DNA from: Novosphingobium sp.
GTDB taxonomy: Bacteria; Pseudomonadota; Alphaproteobacteria; Sphingomonadales; Sphingomonadaceae
DNA: 64,000 bases
Assembly: GCA_024236215.1 (NCBI GenBank)
Contig: JACKKX010000002.1
Coordinates: forward strand, 558,001-622,000
Direction of reading: 5' to 3'
In this document: piece after piece, positions 25,051-35,032 of the stretch
Position numbering within the stretch: position 1 is the stretch's first letter
Layout: every line of letters begins with the position of its first letter
Program-made: the position numbers and the translations under genes
The notes under the pieces: model-generated
The model's database searches: none
Told to the model about the DNA's origin: nothing
Seen by the model: only the letters and a program-made list of their open reading frames with translations

Positions 25051-28000
25051 TCACTTTCCCTCGACCTGAAAGGTGCCTGCTGGACAACCGTTTGGATTAT
25101 CCGTGAACAGGAATACCTTCGCATTGGTTCCGAGATCTATACCGCCAGTGACCTCTAGGATGAGCTGCCCTGGGGCTCGGCTCATAATCACATCCTGAGC
25201 GGCGAGAGAATTGGGCGCGATCGCTCGGTTGTCTACTACATCCGTTATTCCCGAGAAGGCCAACGATTTGCTGCCATCGGCAGAGCTGGCGATGCCGAAG
25301 GTATTAGGTCCAAAGGAACGGTACGACGAATTCCATTGTGCCGTTCTAGACCATTGTCTCGGTATAACAGCCACTGAGTTAGGCGTAATTAGCGATCCGA
25401 AGGCGCCATAGTGGGGGCTCTTAAGAAAGTTGGGATTACCCCGCAGGACGTATGCAAAACCAGAGCAAGCAACCTGACCACTTTGCGGCGTCCCGCCGGC
25501 ATCCACCGCATGAGCCATCGCGACTAAGCTCTGGCGTGCCTTGTTTGCGATAGCTAAGGCGATACATACGGAATTACAATTGCGAGGTAAGTGAGGCGAA
25601 AGCACCTTTGCGTCGCAGGACCCGTTGTTGCTAATGAAGGTCGCGCTCGAGCATGCTGACACTACTAAGATTTCTTCGTCCATCCCGCTCGGATCCACCG
25701 CGTTGACCGGATCCCCCCCGACGTAGTTGTACCAGTTCATCCCGTCGGCATAGCCGATGGGATCGGTCTGCATGAACCGGCCGAGGGTGGGCGAGTACAT
25801 GCGGGCCTTGTAGTAGGAAAGCCCGAGTTCGGGAAGCCAGGCCTGGCCGGTGTACTGGAAGCGCCCGAGATTGCCGCTTTTGGGGATACCATATTCGTCA
25901 TAGGCGTTGATGCCGATCGGCGCTCCGGCATTATCGGCAAGCGCGATCACCGAGCCGCGTTCGTCGGCGCCGAGCAGGCGGCGCGTGGCGGAGGAGATCG
26001 CGCTGCCCTCGTACCAGGCGACCGGATCGTCTCCCGAGGAGGTGGCATGGGCATAGCGGCGCAGCAGCGTGCCCGCGCCGTCGTATTCGCCCACCAGATC
26101 GCCGCCATCGTAGAGCAGCCGCAGTGTCGCGCCGCCGCTGACCACCTCGTAGAGCCGCCCGAGCGGATCGTAGCGCAGGCTGGCCGCATGCGCGCCCGAT
26201 GCGGTCACCAGCCGGTTCTCGACATCATAGACGAAGCTGTTCGCCCCATCCGAGGCAAGGTTGCCCCCGGCATCGTAGCTGAGGCTCGTCGCCCCGGCGG
26301 CGGTCATCTGGTTGAGGCCGTTGACGGTGTAGTTGCGGTTGACGTTGTAGGCCCCGTTCCAGGCATAGGCATCGTTGCTGCGCGTGGTCGAGGCGATTTG
26401 CGAGGCCGGGTTGTAGGTGAAGGTGGCGGTGATGTCCGAGGCGCTGCCCGACAGATCGAGCCCCTGCGAGCTCAGCCGCCCGGCCGCGTCATAGCCATAG
26501 CTCGCTGCCAGCCCGCCACCCGATCCGGTCGAGGCCAGCGCGCCCGAATTGGCGTAGACATAGCTGCGCAGCGTCGCCGAGGCGCTGTCGGTGATCGAAG
26601 TGGGACGGTTGAGCACGTCATAGTTGAAGGCGATATAGCCGGCATCGGGCCAGGTCATCCGCGTGCGGCGCCCCGCGGCGTCATACTGATACGAAAGCGT
26701 GCGGTTTGCGCTGTCCATCGCCTGGGTGGACGAGGTCATCCGGCTCAGCGCGTCGAAGGCAAAGCTGATCCCTTCGCCGCTGGCGCTGTCAAACCGGGCG
26801 TAGGCTGGCCGGCCGAGCAGGTCATAGCCGTAGAACACGTCGCGAGTGTTGGTCGAGGAAAGGCCCGAACGCTCGGGCACGGTCTTGCCGGTCATGCGGC
26901 CCAGCGCATCGAACACGAAGGCAAGGGTTTCGCCGCGCCGGGTGCGATAGCTGGTGACGTTGCTCGCCGCATCGTAACCGAGCTGGACGTAGTCGCTACT
27001 CGAGCTGGAGTTCGATCCCTGGGTGGTGACCGGATAGCGTGTTTTGACCAGCCGATCGATGCCGTCGTATTCGTAGGTGGTGCGGTTGTTCTCAGCATCG
27101 GTGGCGGTCAGAATCTGGCCATTGCCGCTGTAGGTGATCGTCGAATCGTCTGACTGATCGGATGTGCCATAGGCGCTGGTGACCTTGATCAGGCGTGAGC
27201 CGGGATCATAGGCATTCTTGGTAATGCGATCCGGCCCAAAGCTCCCTGCGGTCCCCAAAATGCAGGCCGAGGTTGGCAGCGAGCCGAAGATTGCGCTGTT
27301 CATGCGGATTGCGGTGCAGGTCAATCGGCCCAATGCGTCATATTCGGACTGTGTCACCGAAAATGTGGTCGATCCAGCGATCAAATCGGTACGGGTTACT
27401 CGATGGTTTGCATCATAGGTGGCGGATACCTTTCGCACCAAGGAAAAGGCGGCCCAATCGGTGTCCGTCGTGCCGTTTACGGTGCCGTATTCCACCAGGC
27501 TTGCATCGCCCGCAGCCGTATAGGTGACCCGCACTGCCGGTCTGGGTAGCGAGCCCGAGGCATCGGGATCGGGATAGATCATTCCGACAAGGCGATCATT
27601 CGCATCATAACGATAGGTGGTCGTATCGGCGTTTCCGGACAACGGGCCATCAATAGTCAACAGGTTGCCCCGCGCATCATAGGTCATCGCGGAAGTTGCA
27701 CTGAGACTGTTGTCTCCTGCTGCGGTTGTAACCGAAGTCTGATTCCCGTTGCCATCGTAGGCGATCGTTGTTTTGACCTCATCGGAAGTGCCATTGCAGC
27801 TCGCGGTGCTTGCGCACTGTGAGATTCCGGTCAGATAGGCGATTCCTCCGATGGTCGTGTAGGAATAGCGCACCTGCGGCTGAACACCGCCCGATATGGG
27901 CGCGGGACCGGTAACGCTGGTAAGCTCTCCTGTACTGCTATCGTAGGCATAGGTCGTGGTGTTGCCGCGCTCATCCGTGGTTGAAACAGGCTTGTTGCAG

Positions 28001-29349
28001 GTCTTCGCATTGGTGCAACTTGAGGGATAGCTCGCCGTGGTAACAATGTCAGCGAGGCCCGATCCCGATTTGGCTACCTGGCGTGTCTCGGTAATGTTGC
28101 CGCGCGCATCGAGCGTGTAGTTGACGTAGTTTCCTTCCGGAAACGTGATGCGGGTTAGCCTGCGGTCGGAATCGTAGGTGTAGCTTGTCGTGTTGCCATT
28201 CTCATCGGTGCGCGAATAGGGATGAGTGAGCCCTTGGCCCATGGTACCGGACTCAAACACAACGGTGCGCGTTCCGCTCAGCGCATCGGTTAGAGTGACA
28301 GCTCGGGTCGTGCCATTGTCAACCACCGAGTAGTTAGTGGTGACGCCGTTGTTCGTCGCTGAGGTCACTTGTCCGGAAGAAGTAGTGGCCGAGAATGAGG
28401 GCGTGCTTTCACCGGGCCGCTGGATGCTCGTTCCGGTTACCGTGGTAACCTGGCTGTCGGGCGTGGTCACCGTTGTGACACCTGCCGAAGGGCTCGCATA
28501 GCTGACGGTCGCCTGGATCGTCGTGTTGCTCACGGCTGTGTTGTAGAACTTCGCGGAGGTCCGTGTCAGCCAACTGGCCGGCGGCGGCGTGCTGCCAGAT
28601 CCGTTGGGGTTGAGGCCGCTACCAACATAAGCGAACTTTATCTTGTACCCAAAGTTGTTTGCCACGGCCCAAAGCCTGTGGCCGTAGAGGGTCACTTGCT
28701 GGCCGTTTTGCGGGACACCCGGATAGGCATAGAGTCCGTGGCTGAAGGTAACCACACCGCCATTTGGGTAGGTGATCGTGGCAGGCAACAGGTCACATGA
28801 TGTCATCGTGCCTTCCGAGCCGCAGAAACTGGTCAAAGAGCCATCCGTGCCGTAGCCCATACTGTCAAAGACGATACTGGTCCCATCGGGGCGGGTGTAG
28901 GTATATGAGTTCGCTCCTCCCGATAGCGTTGCCCCATTGTTCTTCGTGGAAGCACCAGTGCCATGGAACACGTCGACACTTCGATCGGGAAGCCCAATGG
29001 TGATGGTGACCGTCGACCCGGCTGTCGTCTTGGTGAACGTGTAGGAATCCCACTGCGAAGGAGCGTAGACATTGTTCTGCCGGATCAGCTTCAGCTCGGC
29101 TGGGCCGCTCCCAATCGAACCTTCTTCAAGCGAATAAACGAGATCACGCACCCCCAGATCGACGCCGTTTTCGTCAAGGTTGCGAAATTCCGGAATCGTC
29201 TGTGCAACGGCTGGCGCCGGAAAGGCGAGCAAGAGGGCAATCAGTGCGCAAATGCCAAATGCGACAATGTTACGCGAGCCAAAGCCAGGCACCCATCTAC
29301 CCTTCATGAAATCTCTCCGGATTTCCTGGCGCATGGACTTGCCTCGCAA
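25051..29349 (-). CDS. Full-length Rhs polymorphic toxin
   Basis: A 1432-aa secreted protein. A signal or membrane segment (about residues 28-50, IVAFGICALIALLLAFPAPAVAQ) precedes a short N-terminal domain and then many YD/RHS repeats (Y-D-A-x-G-N/R-x patterns, about 370-1130). The Rhs core ends at YNYVGGDPVNAVDPSG (about residue 1215), and a variable tail of about 200 aa follows. Its last ~147 residues (from SGFAYVLRGNPNF) match no toxin fold I know. A shared stretch with three Cys separates core and tail. Starts at 29349, 29334 or 29307 are all possible; the last leaves the shortest pre-signal. The repeats should form a closed shell around the tail. Confidence 0.85.
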   Translation of the reverse strand: MRGKSMRQEIRRDFMKGRWVPGFGSRNIVAFGICALIALLLAFPAPAVAQTIPEFRNLDENGVDLGVRDLVYSLEEGSIGSGPAELKLIRQNNVYAPSQWDSYTFTKTTAGSTVTITIGLPDRSVDVFHGTGASTKNNGATLSGGANSYTYTRPDGTSIVFDSMGYGTDGSLTSFCGSEGTMTSCDLLPATITYPNGGVVTFSHGLYAYPGVPQNGQQVTLYGHRLWAVANNFGYKIKFAYVGSGLNPNGSGSTPPPASWLTRTSAKFYNTAVSNTTIQATVSYASPSAGVTTVTTPDSQVTTVTGTSIQRPGESTPSFSATTSSGQVTSATNNGVTTNYSVVDNGTTRAVTLTDALSGTRTVVFESGTMGQGLTHPYSRTDENGNTTSYTYDSDRRLTRITFPEGNYVNYTLDARGNITETRQVAKSGSGLADIVTTASYPSSCTNAKTCNKPVSTTDERGNTTTYAYDSSTGELTSVTGPAPISGGVQPQVRYSYTTIGGIAYLTGISQCASTASCNGTSDEVKTTIAYDGNGNQTSVTTAAGDNSLSATSAMTYDARGNLLTIDGPLSGNADTTTYRYDANDRLVGMIYPDPDASGSLPRPAVRVTYTAAGDASLVEYGTVNGTTDTDWAAFSLVRKVSATYDANHRVTRTDLIAGSTTFSVTQSEYDALGRLTCTAIRMNSAIFGSLPTSACILGTAGSFGPDRITKNAYDPGSRLIKVTSAYGTSDQSDDSTITYSGNGQILTATDAENNRTTYEYDGIDRLVKTRYPVTTQGSNSSSSSDYVQLGYDAASNVTSYRTRRGETLAFVFDALGRMTGKTVPERSGLSSTNTRDVFYGYDLLGRPAYARFDSASGEGISFAFDALSRMTSSTQAMDSANRTLSYQYDAAGRRTRMTWPDAGYIAFNYDVLNRPTSITDSASATLRSYVYANSGALASTGSGGGLAASYGYDAAGRLSSQGLDLSGSASDITATFTYNPASQIASTTRSNDAYAWNGAYNVNRNYTVNGLNQMTAAGATSLSYDAGGNLASDGANSFVYDVENRLVTASGAHAASLRYDPLGRLYEVVSGGATLRLLYDGGDLVGEYDGAGTLLRRYAHATSSGDDPVAWYEGSAISSATRRLLGADERGSVIALADNAGAPIGINAYDEYGIPKSGNLGRFQYTGQAWLPELGLSYYKARMYSPTLGRFMQTDPIGYADGMNWYNYVGGDPVNAVDPSGMDEEILVVSACSSATFISNNGSCDAKVLSPHLPRNCNSVCIALAIANKARQSLVAMAHAVDAGGTPQSGQVACSGFAYVLRGNPNFLKSPHYGAFGSLITPNSVAVIPRQWSRTAQWNSSYRSFGPNTFGIASSADGSKSLAFSGITDVVDNRAIAPNSLAAQDVIMSRAPGQLILEVTGGIDLGTNAKVFLFTDNPNGCPAGTFQVEGK
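25478..26589. repeat. Rhs core duplication, copy inside the full-length gene
   Basis: Partner of the 23246-24357 repeat (same length, no gaps). It covers the last YD repeats, the Rhs core and the start of the tail up to the GGTPQSG codons. Tail sequence diverges immediately after. Confidence 0.9.
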
Positions 29350-29662
29350 ACCCAGCGCAACTGATTCTTCAGCCGCAAAACGAATCGGCTAATGTGCGTT
29401 CGCTAAGATCATTTCCTGTTCGGTCAAGCTAATTTCGGTGAAAAGATTGAGAATCAAGATCAGTAGATGATGCGAATCCTGCTGCGTGGCGAGATCGATT
29501 TCTACATAAAATCACTCATTTTTGGTCTTCAATCGTTCGTTTGCTTATCTTATTTCGTAAATGCTACGGTAATCATCCTTCATGCTTGCAGAGGATGCGG
29601 CCATTCGTTAGGATCAGTTGTTGAGCGAAATTGCCCAGAAAATGCATGAACGGAGAGAATCG
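29350..29662. other. AT-rich intergenic region, divergent rhs promoters
   Basis: About 310 bp between the start of the full-length rhs gene and a small YD-repeat gene on the other strand. It is clearly richer in A/T than neighbours, with stretches such as TTTCTACATAAAATCACTC and TTATTTCGTAAATGCT, and probably holds promoters for both. I cannot place a -35/-10 pair with confidence and see no stable hairpin. Confidence 0.4.
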
Positions 29663-29875
29663 ATGAAACAATCTGCGTGCTTTGCCGGGGCCGTGCTGAT
29701 GCTGGCGCCGACTGTCGCCCATTGCGCGGAAACCATCACCTACACCTACGACGCCAGGGGGCGCCTGGTGCAGGTCGTGCATTCTGGATCGGTCAACAAT
29801 GGCGTCCAGACCACCTACACCCACGACAAGGCGGACAACCGCAAGAACACCACCACCACCGGCGCGCCGAGTTGA
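29663..29875 (+). CDS. Small exported YD-repeat protein
   Basis: A 70-aa protein with a signal peptide (MKQSACFAGAVLMLAPTVAHCA) followed by one YD unit: ETITYTYDARGRLVQVVHSGSVNNG and TTYTHDKADNRKN. Similar short proteins occur near rhs genes in sphingomonads. The role is unknown; it may assist Rhs export or be a remnant of an Rhs N-terminus. Start at ATG 29663 is favoured because it begins the signal peptide; earlier in-frame ATGs at 29618 and 29645 exist. It is divergent from the full-length rhs gene. Confidence 0.65.
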   Translation: MKQSACFAGAVLMLAPTVAHCAETITYTYDARGRLVQVVHSGSVNNGVQTTYTHDKADNRKNTTTTGAPS

Positions 29876-30037
29876 AAGGTTGCGATTGAAAAGAGGTGGC
29901 GCTGGATCCCCCTTGATGATCGCTTGGCCGCTGTCTAGGCCGAAGTTAGAGGGGCTGATGCCGCTGACAAAGCCGACCTTCGCAGGCCTGCAATTGATCG
30001 CTGGAAGCCGTCGTTGGTTCATACTGCCTATCTGCGG

Positions 30038-30934
30038 CTAGTCGTGTTCGTCGGCTTGGCGAGACGCGAGCACTGCCATTGTAACGGCATCCACTCCCAT
30101 GATGTCGAGGTTCGACTCGATGAATGCATGCGCATCTTCGCGTGACGATGCCCAAAGGCGTTGTGAAGCCGATGCAATCGAGGCTCGATTGACCCGCTCA
30201 ATTAGCTCGGCCGACGGTATTTGCGAAAGGACTGCCTCTGTTTCCTTCGTCCGCGTCCCGATGAACAGGCGGTGCGGTGAAATTGGAACGTGGATGTGGA
30301 AGCCCGGTCTGGAAAAACCTCCATCCCAATATAGGGGAAGGTCCGACAGCAGCAGCCTTCCGTCCTCTGGCTCGAATTCGCGGAACCACCATTTAAGATC
30401 ACCAAAGGCGTCGAGCACCTCCGTATTGAAGATCATTCGCGGCAACCAAGAGGTGAGTGGCGAGGCTTCCAGCATGCCAGGATGATTTTCTGTGAACCAT
30501 TCTTGGGTCGTTGGCCAGCCTTCGGGCAGTGTAATAGCATCTCGATCCGCGAGTGATTTGCGAAGCAGCGCCATGCCTTGCGTCCGCAGGAATTCAATCG
30601 TGTCGGGTTGGCGCACGCGCAGCGAGCTCAGAAAAAAGGTCCAGGCGATGTGATCGGCTTCACTCAAACGCTCGTGGCGCTCTAGCTTTTCAACCGCTTT
30701 GGCCGCGCCATCGTCGATCCGCGCGAAGATCTTTTCTTCCACGATATCGCGAGAGAACCCCGATACGTCCGCCAGCAAGGCATAGAGGCCACTTTCGTAG
30801 CCTGTCGATTTGGGTGTCCTCCGACTGCAGACGAGGCGCCCATTTCGCCGAGAAAAGCAAAAAAGCCGCCCCGTGCCATCAGTCCAGCCGCTCAACAGAA
30901 ATTGCGGGACATAATGGTGCTTCATGTGCCGCAT
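30038..30934 (-). CDS. DUF4238 domain protein
   Basis: A protein of about 298 aa with the DUF4238 opening HHYVPQFLLSGWTDGTGRLFCFSRRNGRL and later LPRMIFNTEV and PLYWDGG...FHIHVPISPHRLFIG. DUF4238 proteins are soluble, of unknown activity, and common in accessory and defence regions. I place the start at ATG 30934, which has a weak AGG nearby; 30925 is an alternative. It begins 50 bp after the large HTH gene on the same strand, so the two probably form an operon. Confidence 0.78.
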   Translation of the reverse strand: MRHMKHHYVPQFLLSGWTDGTGRLFCFSRRNGRLVCSRRTPKSTGYESGLYALLADVSGFSRDIVEEKIFARIDDGAAKAVEKLERHERLSEADHIAWTFFLSSLRVRQPDTIEFLRTQGMALLRKSLADRDAITLPEGWPTTQEWFTENHPGMLEASPLTSWLPRMIFNTEVLDAFGDLKWWFREFEPEDGRLLLSDLPLYWDGGFSRPGFHIHVPISPHRLFIGTRTKETEAVLSQIPSAELIERVNRASIASASQRLWASSREDAHAFIESNLDIMGVDAVTMAVLASRQADEHD

Positions 30935-30984
30935 CGTGACCTGTGCGTGCTGCGCTCGCAAGTCGCCTTTGCGCGGCCAACCTA

Positions 30985-33900
30985 TCACCTACCGAGCCGC
31001 TTGCGGACCGCTTCGTCGGTATCGTGCAAACGGCCCTGATGCTCATAGTCGGCGGCGATTTCCAATAAGCATCGCGCCGTGAAGGGGTGATCGACGCGGA
31101 TAGCTTCCGCATCGTCTCGAAATTTCTTGGCGAGATCACGTTCCTGACTGCCACCCGGCGCGCGCCAGTGGACGCCGCGACTATTGAATTTCCCAATGTG
31201 GAAGCCCGATTTGACCTCCTCAGTGCCGATCGCGTCGAGAGCTTCACGCACCGCCTGATGCGGCCAATGACCGTCCTTACCGGCTGGCGATTTGCCCAGT
31301 AAGTTGCCGATGCGCCGGTCGCCGGATGCCTGCCGCCCGGCAACTGCACAACCTTCGCGCACCCCAATTATCCACGCGAGCAGCGCCGTGGTCTCTATAC
31401 CGCCGTCTTCGCGGGTGCCAGGAATGCGCTTCAAGTGCTCAAGCAGGCTCCAAGCTTTGGTGACGAGCTTGGCTCGCTGTTCGTCCGAACCCTCATCGGA
31501 AGGATCGGCAATGCCGTCGTCGCGCTTGAACACCATCGTGACTAGATGCACGAACTCGTTGGGATTTTCCGTGATCAGCTGTTCCAGTGCCGGAGTCCCA
31601 TGCTTATCATGCTGCAAGGCGTCAAAGAATAGGAACTCGAGAGAGGCACGCTCGGCAAGTGGCATGGCGTCATTGACGGCAACTGTCGCCAATGCCTCGC
31701 CGATGTGCCACGGGTCGATGCGCACAACGCTCGCTTCCGCCAATTCCGCGTTCGGAATTTCGCGCAACACACGAACCAAATCCGTCGGGTCGATTTTCCT
31801 CGCCATCATTCCAACCGCTTGAAATGTTGCAAGCGGCCGCTTTGCGGCGAGCGCACGGTCAATCATGAAGGTCAGGTCTACCGCTTCGAGATGCCAAGGC
31901 TGAATCGCAACCTTCCTCCAATACTCGGTCGAAACTGCGGGCCGGAGCAGCTCAATTGCTTCCCAAGTTGATCGCTGGAATGGTGCGCCAAGGAAGATGC
32001 GCAGCGCATTCGCATTGCCGCGTGACTCGTCGCCAAACAACGCATCGCGCGCTTCTTCCCCGCACCTATGGACAAACGAAAGAAGGCAAGAATCGATCGC
32101 CTGCGTCATGCCAGGATCAGGCCAGTCGAGCAGCGCGTCGATGATCGCCGCGTGGGTGGACGCGTCAGTAATTGCATGCAACGCGTTACCCACCGCACCA
32201 TGCGCCCTGCCGCTCCGCAATAGCGCTATGATCCCATTCAGCCCCTCCGCTGCGTAAAGCTCGGCGACGGCCTGCTCTCGCAATGCAGCAATGCGACGGT
32301 CCCGCGCTTCGAAGTCAAATTTGTCATCTTCAATCTCGCCGTTCGATTCCGGAACGTAGTAATCGGCAAACAGCCAGCGGTGCCGCATTACCGGGTCCTC
32401 GGGGACGAGCTTCGCCGAAAAAGACGTGATGCGCTCGGTCAGCGTTTTGTCGTCGCTACGCCGTCCTTGGCGCAGTACAAACCGGCGCAGACGCTCTGCA
32501 AGCTCAGAACGGTCGTGATCTGACGGTCTGCCGGCAAGCCAAGCTTCGGCGCGGTCGAGAAGCGTGTTGCGATCTTCGTCCGGCACGCTTGGGAATAGCT
32601 CAAACATTTCGCCAAGTTGGTCGACGGTATAGTCAGGCCAGGTAAGCAGCAGATCGAGCGCCTTCCGCTGCATCGCGAACTGATCACCGTGCACCGGCCG
32701 CGCATCGCGGCCGGCGGCATCGTTGCGCCAACGCGGATGCGCATTTTCGCTGGCGTGGTCGTGATTGCTCAACTGGCGAATCAGTAGCCGCCATGCTGCA
32801 TGCGACCGAGTTTGCGCGAATGTCTCGACCTTGCGCAAGCGGTCGCCGATTGGAGCAGCCGTCTGCGGCCACCAGAAACGCACCAGCGAATAGAGCGAAT
32901 TTTCCGGCTTGTTCGACCAGTTGTCGTCAATCCGGACTTCGCTAAGTCGCGCAAGCGCATCGAAAGCGCGCACGAAATAGTCGCGGCTCCACGCAACGAT
33001 CTCCAAGGCCCAGAGCAGACCAGTCCGATCAGGACCGTCAAACGGAGCGCTGCCGACCGGGCGGAGCATTGCGAGAAGCTGCGGGTCAGCCGATCGAAGG
33101 TCGGCATCAACAGCGGACAAAAAGGCGCCGGGGGCAGCCTCGGCAAGCAGTTGGAGATCGCCTTGTCGGCTAAGCCATTTGCGCGCGTTCGCACCTTTGA
33201 GGACGTGAGCGACTAGCGCGTCGATTCGTGGCGCGACATTTCCGACGCGCGCGCCGAGCAACTGATCACCATAAAGCGCTAGTAGCACCAGCAATTCGCC
33301 GACTGCTTGGCGAAGCGCACCCGAGACTTCGGGACGCTTGCCAAGGATATTTGCACGCCAGCGCTCATCGGCGGGCAGATCGAATTGTGGATCGTCGAGT
33401 GAGAAGACCAATTCTGCAAGTTTGAGAAACTCGTCCAGGTCTTCGGGCGTGATTGCGTCGGCGATCGCGAACAACGCATCTTTGCGCGAGACTAGCCCGC
33501 GGTAATTGCCCAATGCCCACACTGGAGCATCTTCAAGCCCCGACAACTCGGCCAAGTCACGTTCGACTTCTGCGATCTTCTTGTTCGCCATCAGCTCGAT
33601 ACAGTCGATGTCGCCTGCGACATCGCGCTTCCAAGCTCCTGCGAAGAAAATCGGGACAAGCTTGCGAAGCAATTCCGCGCGTTGCGCCCAGCCTGGACGG
33701 CGCAGTTCAGGCGATAACGCCAACCGGCGACGCAAAATAGTTGGGGAGTTTCCGGCTTCAGCACGCCAGCGCGGCCAGTCATCCCGCTCGATGCCCATTG
33801 CTTCGAGTGCAGTGTCGAACGCATCGTCGGCAAGCGGTTCGAGAGCAATGTCTGGATCCAGTTCTACCGCCGTTCGGGCCCGTGCGATGATTACGCGGTG

Positions 33901-35022
33901 GCTCCGAAACAAACCGGTCGCAGCGCGCTCGGTCTCGGCATTCTCTGTAATCAGCACCCCATTAGGCGCTGCGGCCGCCAGTCGACGTAGGGCGTCGGGT
34001 GTCGACAGCACGCATGCCGCGCTCGCCGCTGCGCCCAAGCTGCCGTCGGCCTCCTTAAGCGCTTCCGACAGGAATGCTGTCACCTCATCGACCGAGTCTC
34101 CCACAACGACGAAAGGCCGCTCATTCGGTGCTGCCAGCCAATCGTGCAATCGAGCTCGGTATGCCTCAATCGCCGGGTCGAACAGTTTCGGCGAGAGCGG
34201 AGGCTTTGTGGCTCCCGACCAGTCGCGAGCGACTTCGTCGATGACGCGCAATCCGTCGGTTGAACGATTGAGCTCACGCGCGAACCATGCTTGAGTTTGC
34301 GCTGACTGATCGAGCCATTGTGCAAGGTCGGTTGCGTCGAAAGCGCGCACATCTCGCCAATCGCCAGCTTCACGTTGTTTCGCGGCCCAAACGTCCTTTC
34401 CGGGCCAGTTCCGTGCGGTAACGAAAACAAAGGTCGTCGACCGCCGTTCAGGGAGCGTCAGTTTACGGCGTTCGCTAATGTCGGCGGTCGGTTTGCCTTG
34501 CAAATCACTGGAAACGCTTAACTCCCAACCGGAGTTTCCATCTGGAACCCACGGACTGGAGCTCGGAGCATCGACCCGTCCGTCCCAACCAGGTCGTTGT
34601 CCGGCGTCATGGCCCGGAAAGTCGACCAATCGCGCATCGGGTGCGACCGAGTAGACCAATCGTCGAATAAAGACAGGTAACACTGTGCGGGAGCGCGCTG
34701 TTTCAGCCCAGCGCGCAATGTCCGTTGATGTGATGTCGTGATAGTCTGCCGCGTTTTGCTTCCACGCAGCGTCAACACTGGCAGCTTCGCTTGCATTGCG
34801 CACACTCCCGGCGTCGACCTGCCCCTGGTCACGCATTAGGGCTTCGCCATCGAGTCCAAATTCTCTGGCGAGCTTTATCGCCATCGCTTTTGTCAAACGG
34901 GTTTTGCCCGCGACGAGGTTCGAAAGGCCTGGCCGCGCGACTTTGAGACGTCGCGCTGCTTCACTGATCGAAATCCCGCCCAGGCTCGCCCTTATCGCCG
35001 CGCCAACATCTTCTTGTTTCAC
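30985..35022 (-). CDS. 1345-aa HTH protein, candidate defence effector
   Basis: The start is GTG 35022, because AGGAGA lies 7 nt before it; an upstream ATG at 35046 lacks a site and lies inside a palindrome. Residues 1-65 form an XRE-type helix-turn-helix (ISISEAARRLKVARPGLSNLVAGKTRLTKAMAIKLAREFG). Residues about 95-255 hold a conserved-looking domain with FIRRLVYSVAP, DFPGHDAGQRPGWDGRV, GWELSVSSD and TTFVFVTARNWPGKDVWA, with acidic and Lys residues (D134, D147, E167, K177) that could be nuclease-like. The rest (about 300-1345) is helical, rich in Trp and Leu, with no P-loop I can see. I recognise no named family. Domain logic (sensor-like HTH, possible nuclease, long repeat body) resembles anti-phage proteins, but this is an inference. 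Confidence 0.62.
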   Translation of the reverse strand: MKQEDVGAAIRASLGGISISEAARRLKVARPGLSNLVAGKTRLTKAMAIKLAREFGLDGEALMRDQGQVDAGSVRNASEAASVDAAWKQNAADYHDITSTDIARWAETARSRTVLPVFIRRLVYSVAPDARLVDFPGHDAGQRPGWDGRVDAPSSSPWVPDGNSGWELSVSSDLQGKPTADISERRKLTLPERRSTTFVFVTARNWPGKDVWAAKQREAGDWRDVRAFDATDLAQWLDQSAQTQAWFARELNRSTDGLRVIDEVARDWSGATKPPLSPKLFDPAIEAYRARLHDWLAAPNERPFVVVGDSVDEVTAFLSEALKEADGSLGAAASAACVLSTPDALRRLAAAAPNGVLITENAETERAATGLFRSHRVIIARARTAVELDPDIALEPLADDAFDTALEAMGIERDDWPRWRAEAGNSPTILRRRLALSPELRRPGWAQRAELLRKLVPIFFAGAWKRDVAGDIDCIELMANKKIAEVERDLAELSGLEDAPVWALGNYRGLVSRKDALFAIADAITPEDLDEFLKLAELVFSLDDPQFDLPADERWRANILGKRPEVSGALRQAVGELLVLLALYGDQLLGARVGNVAPRIDALVAHVLKGANARKWLSRQGDLQLLAEAAPGAFLSAVDADLRSADPQLLAMLRPVGSAPFDGPDRTGLLWALEIVAWSRDYFVRAFDALARLSEVRIDDNWSNKPENSLYSLVRFWWPQTAAPIGDRLRKVETFAQTRSHAAWRLLIRQLSNHDHASENAHPRWRNDAAGRDARPVHGDQFAMQRKALDLLLTWPDYTVDQLGEMFELFPSVPDEDRNTLLDRAEAWLAGRPSDHDRSELAERLRRFVLRQGRRSDDKTLTERITSFSAKLVPEDPVMRHRWLFADYYVPESNGEIEDDKFDFEARDRRIAALREQAVAELYAAEGLNGIIALLRSGRAHGAVGNALHAITDASTHAAIIDALLDWPDPGMTQAIDSCLLSFVHRCGEEARDALFGDESRGNANALRIFLGAPFQRSTWEAIELLRPAVSTEYWRKVAIQPWHLEAVDLTFMIDRALAAKRPLATFQAVGMMARKIDPTDLVRVLREIPNAELAEASVVRIDPWHIGEALATVAVNDAMPLAERASLEFLFFDALQHDKHGTPALEQLITENPNEFVHLVTMVFKRDDGIADPSDEGSDEQRAKLVTKAWSLLEHLKRIPGTREDGGIETTALLAWIIGVREGCAVAGRQASGDRRIGNLLGKSPAGKDGHWPHQAVREALDAIGTEEVKSGFHIGKFNSRGVHWRAPGGSQERDLAKKFRDDAEAIRVDHPFTARCLLEIAADYEHQGRLHDTDEAVRKRLGR

Positions 35023-35032
35023 GATTTGTCTC

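Noticed and set aside
26047-27153. Plus-strand frame inside the Rhs gene
   Set aside because: Reads as biased Gly/Ala/Arg sequence complementary to YD repeats; no independent support.
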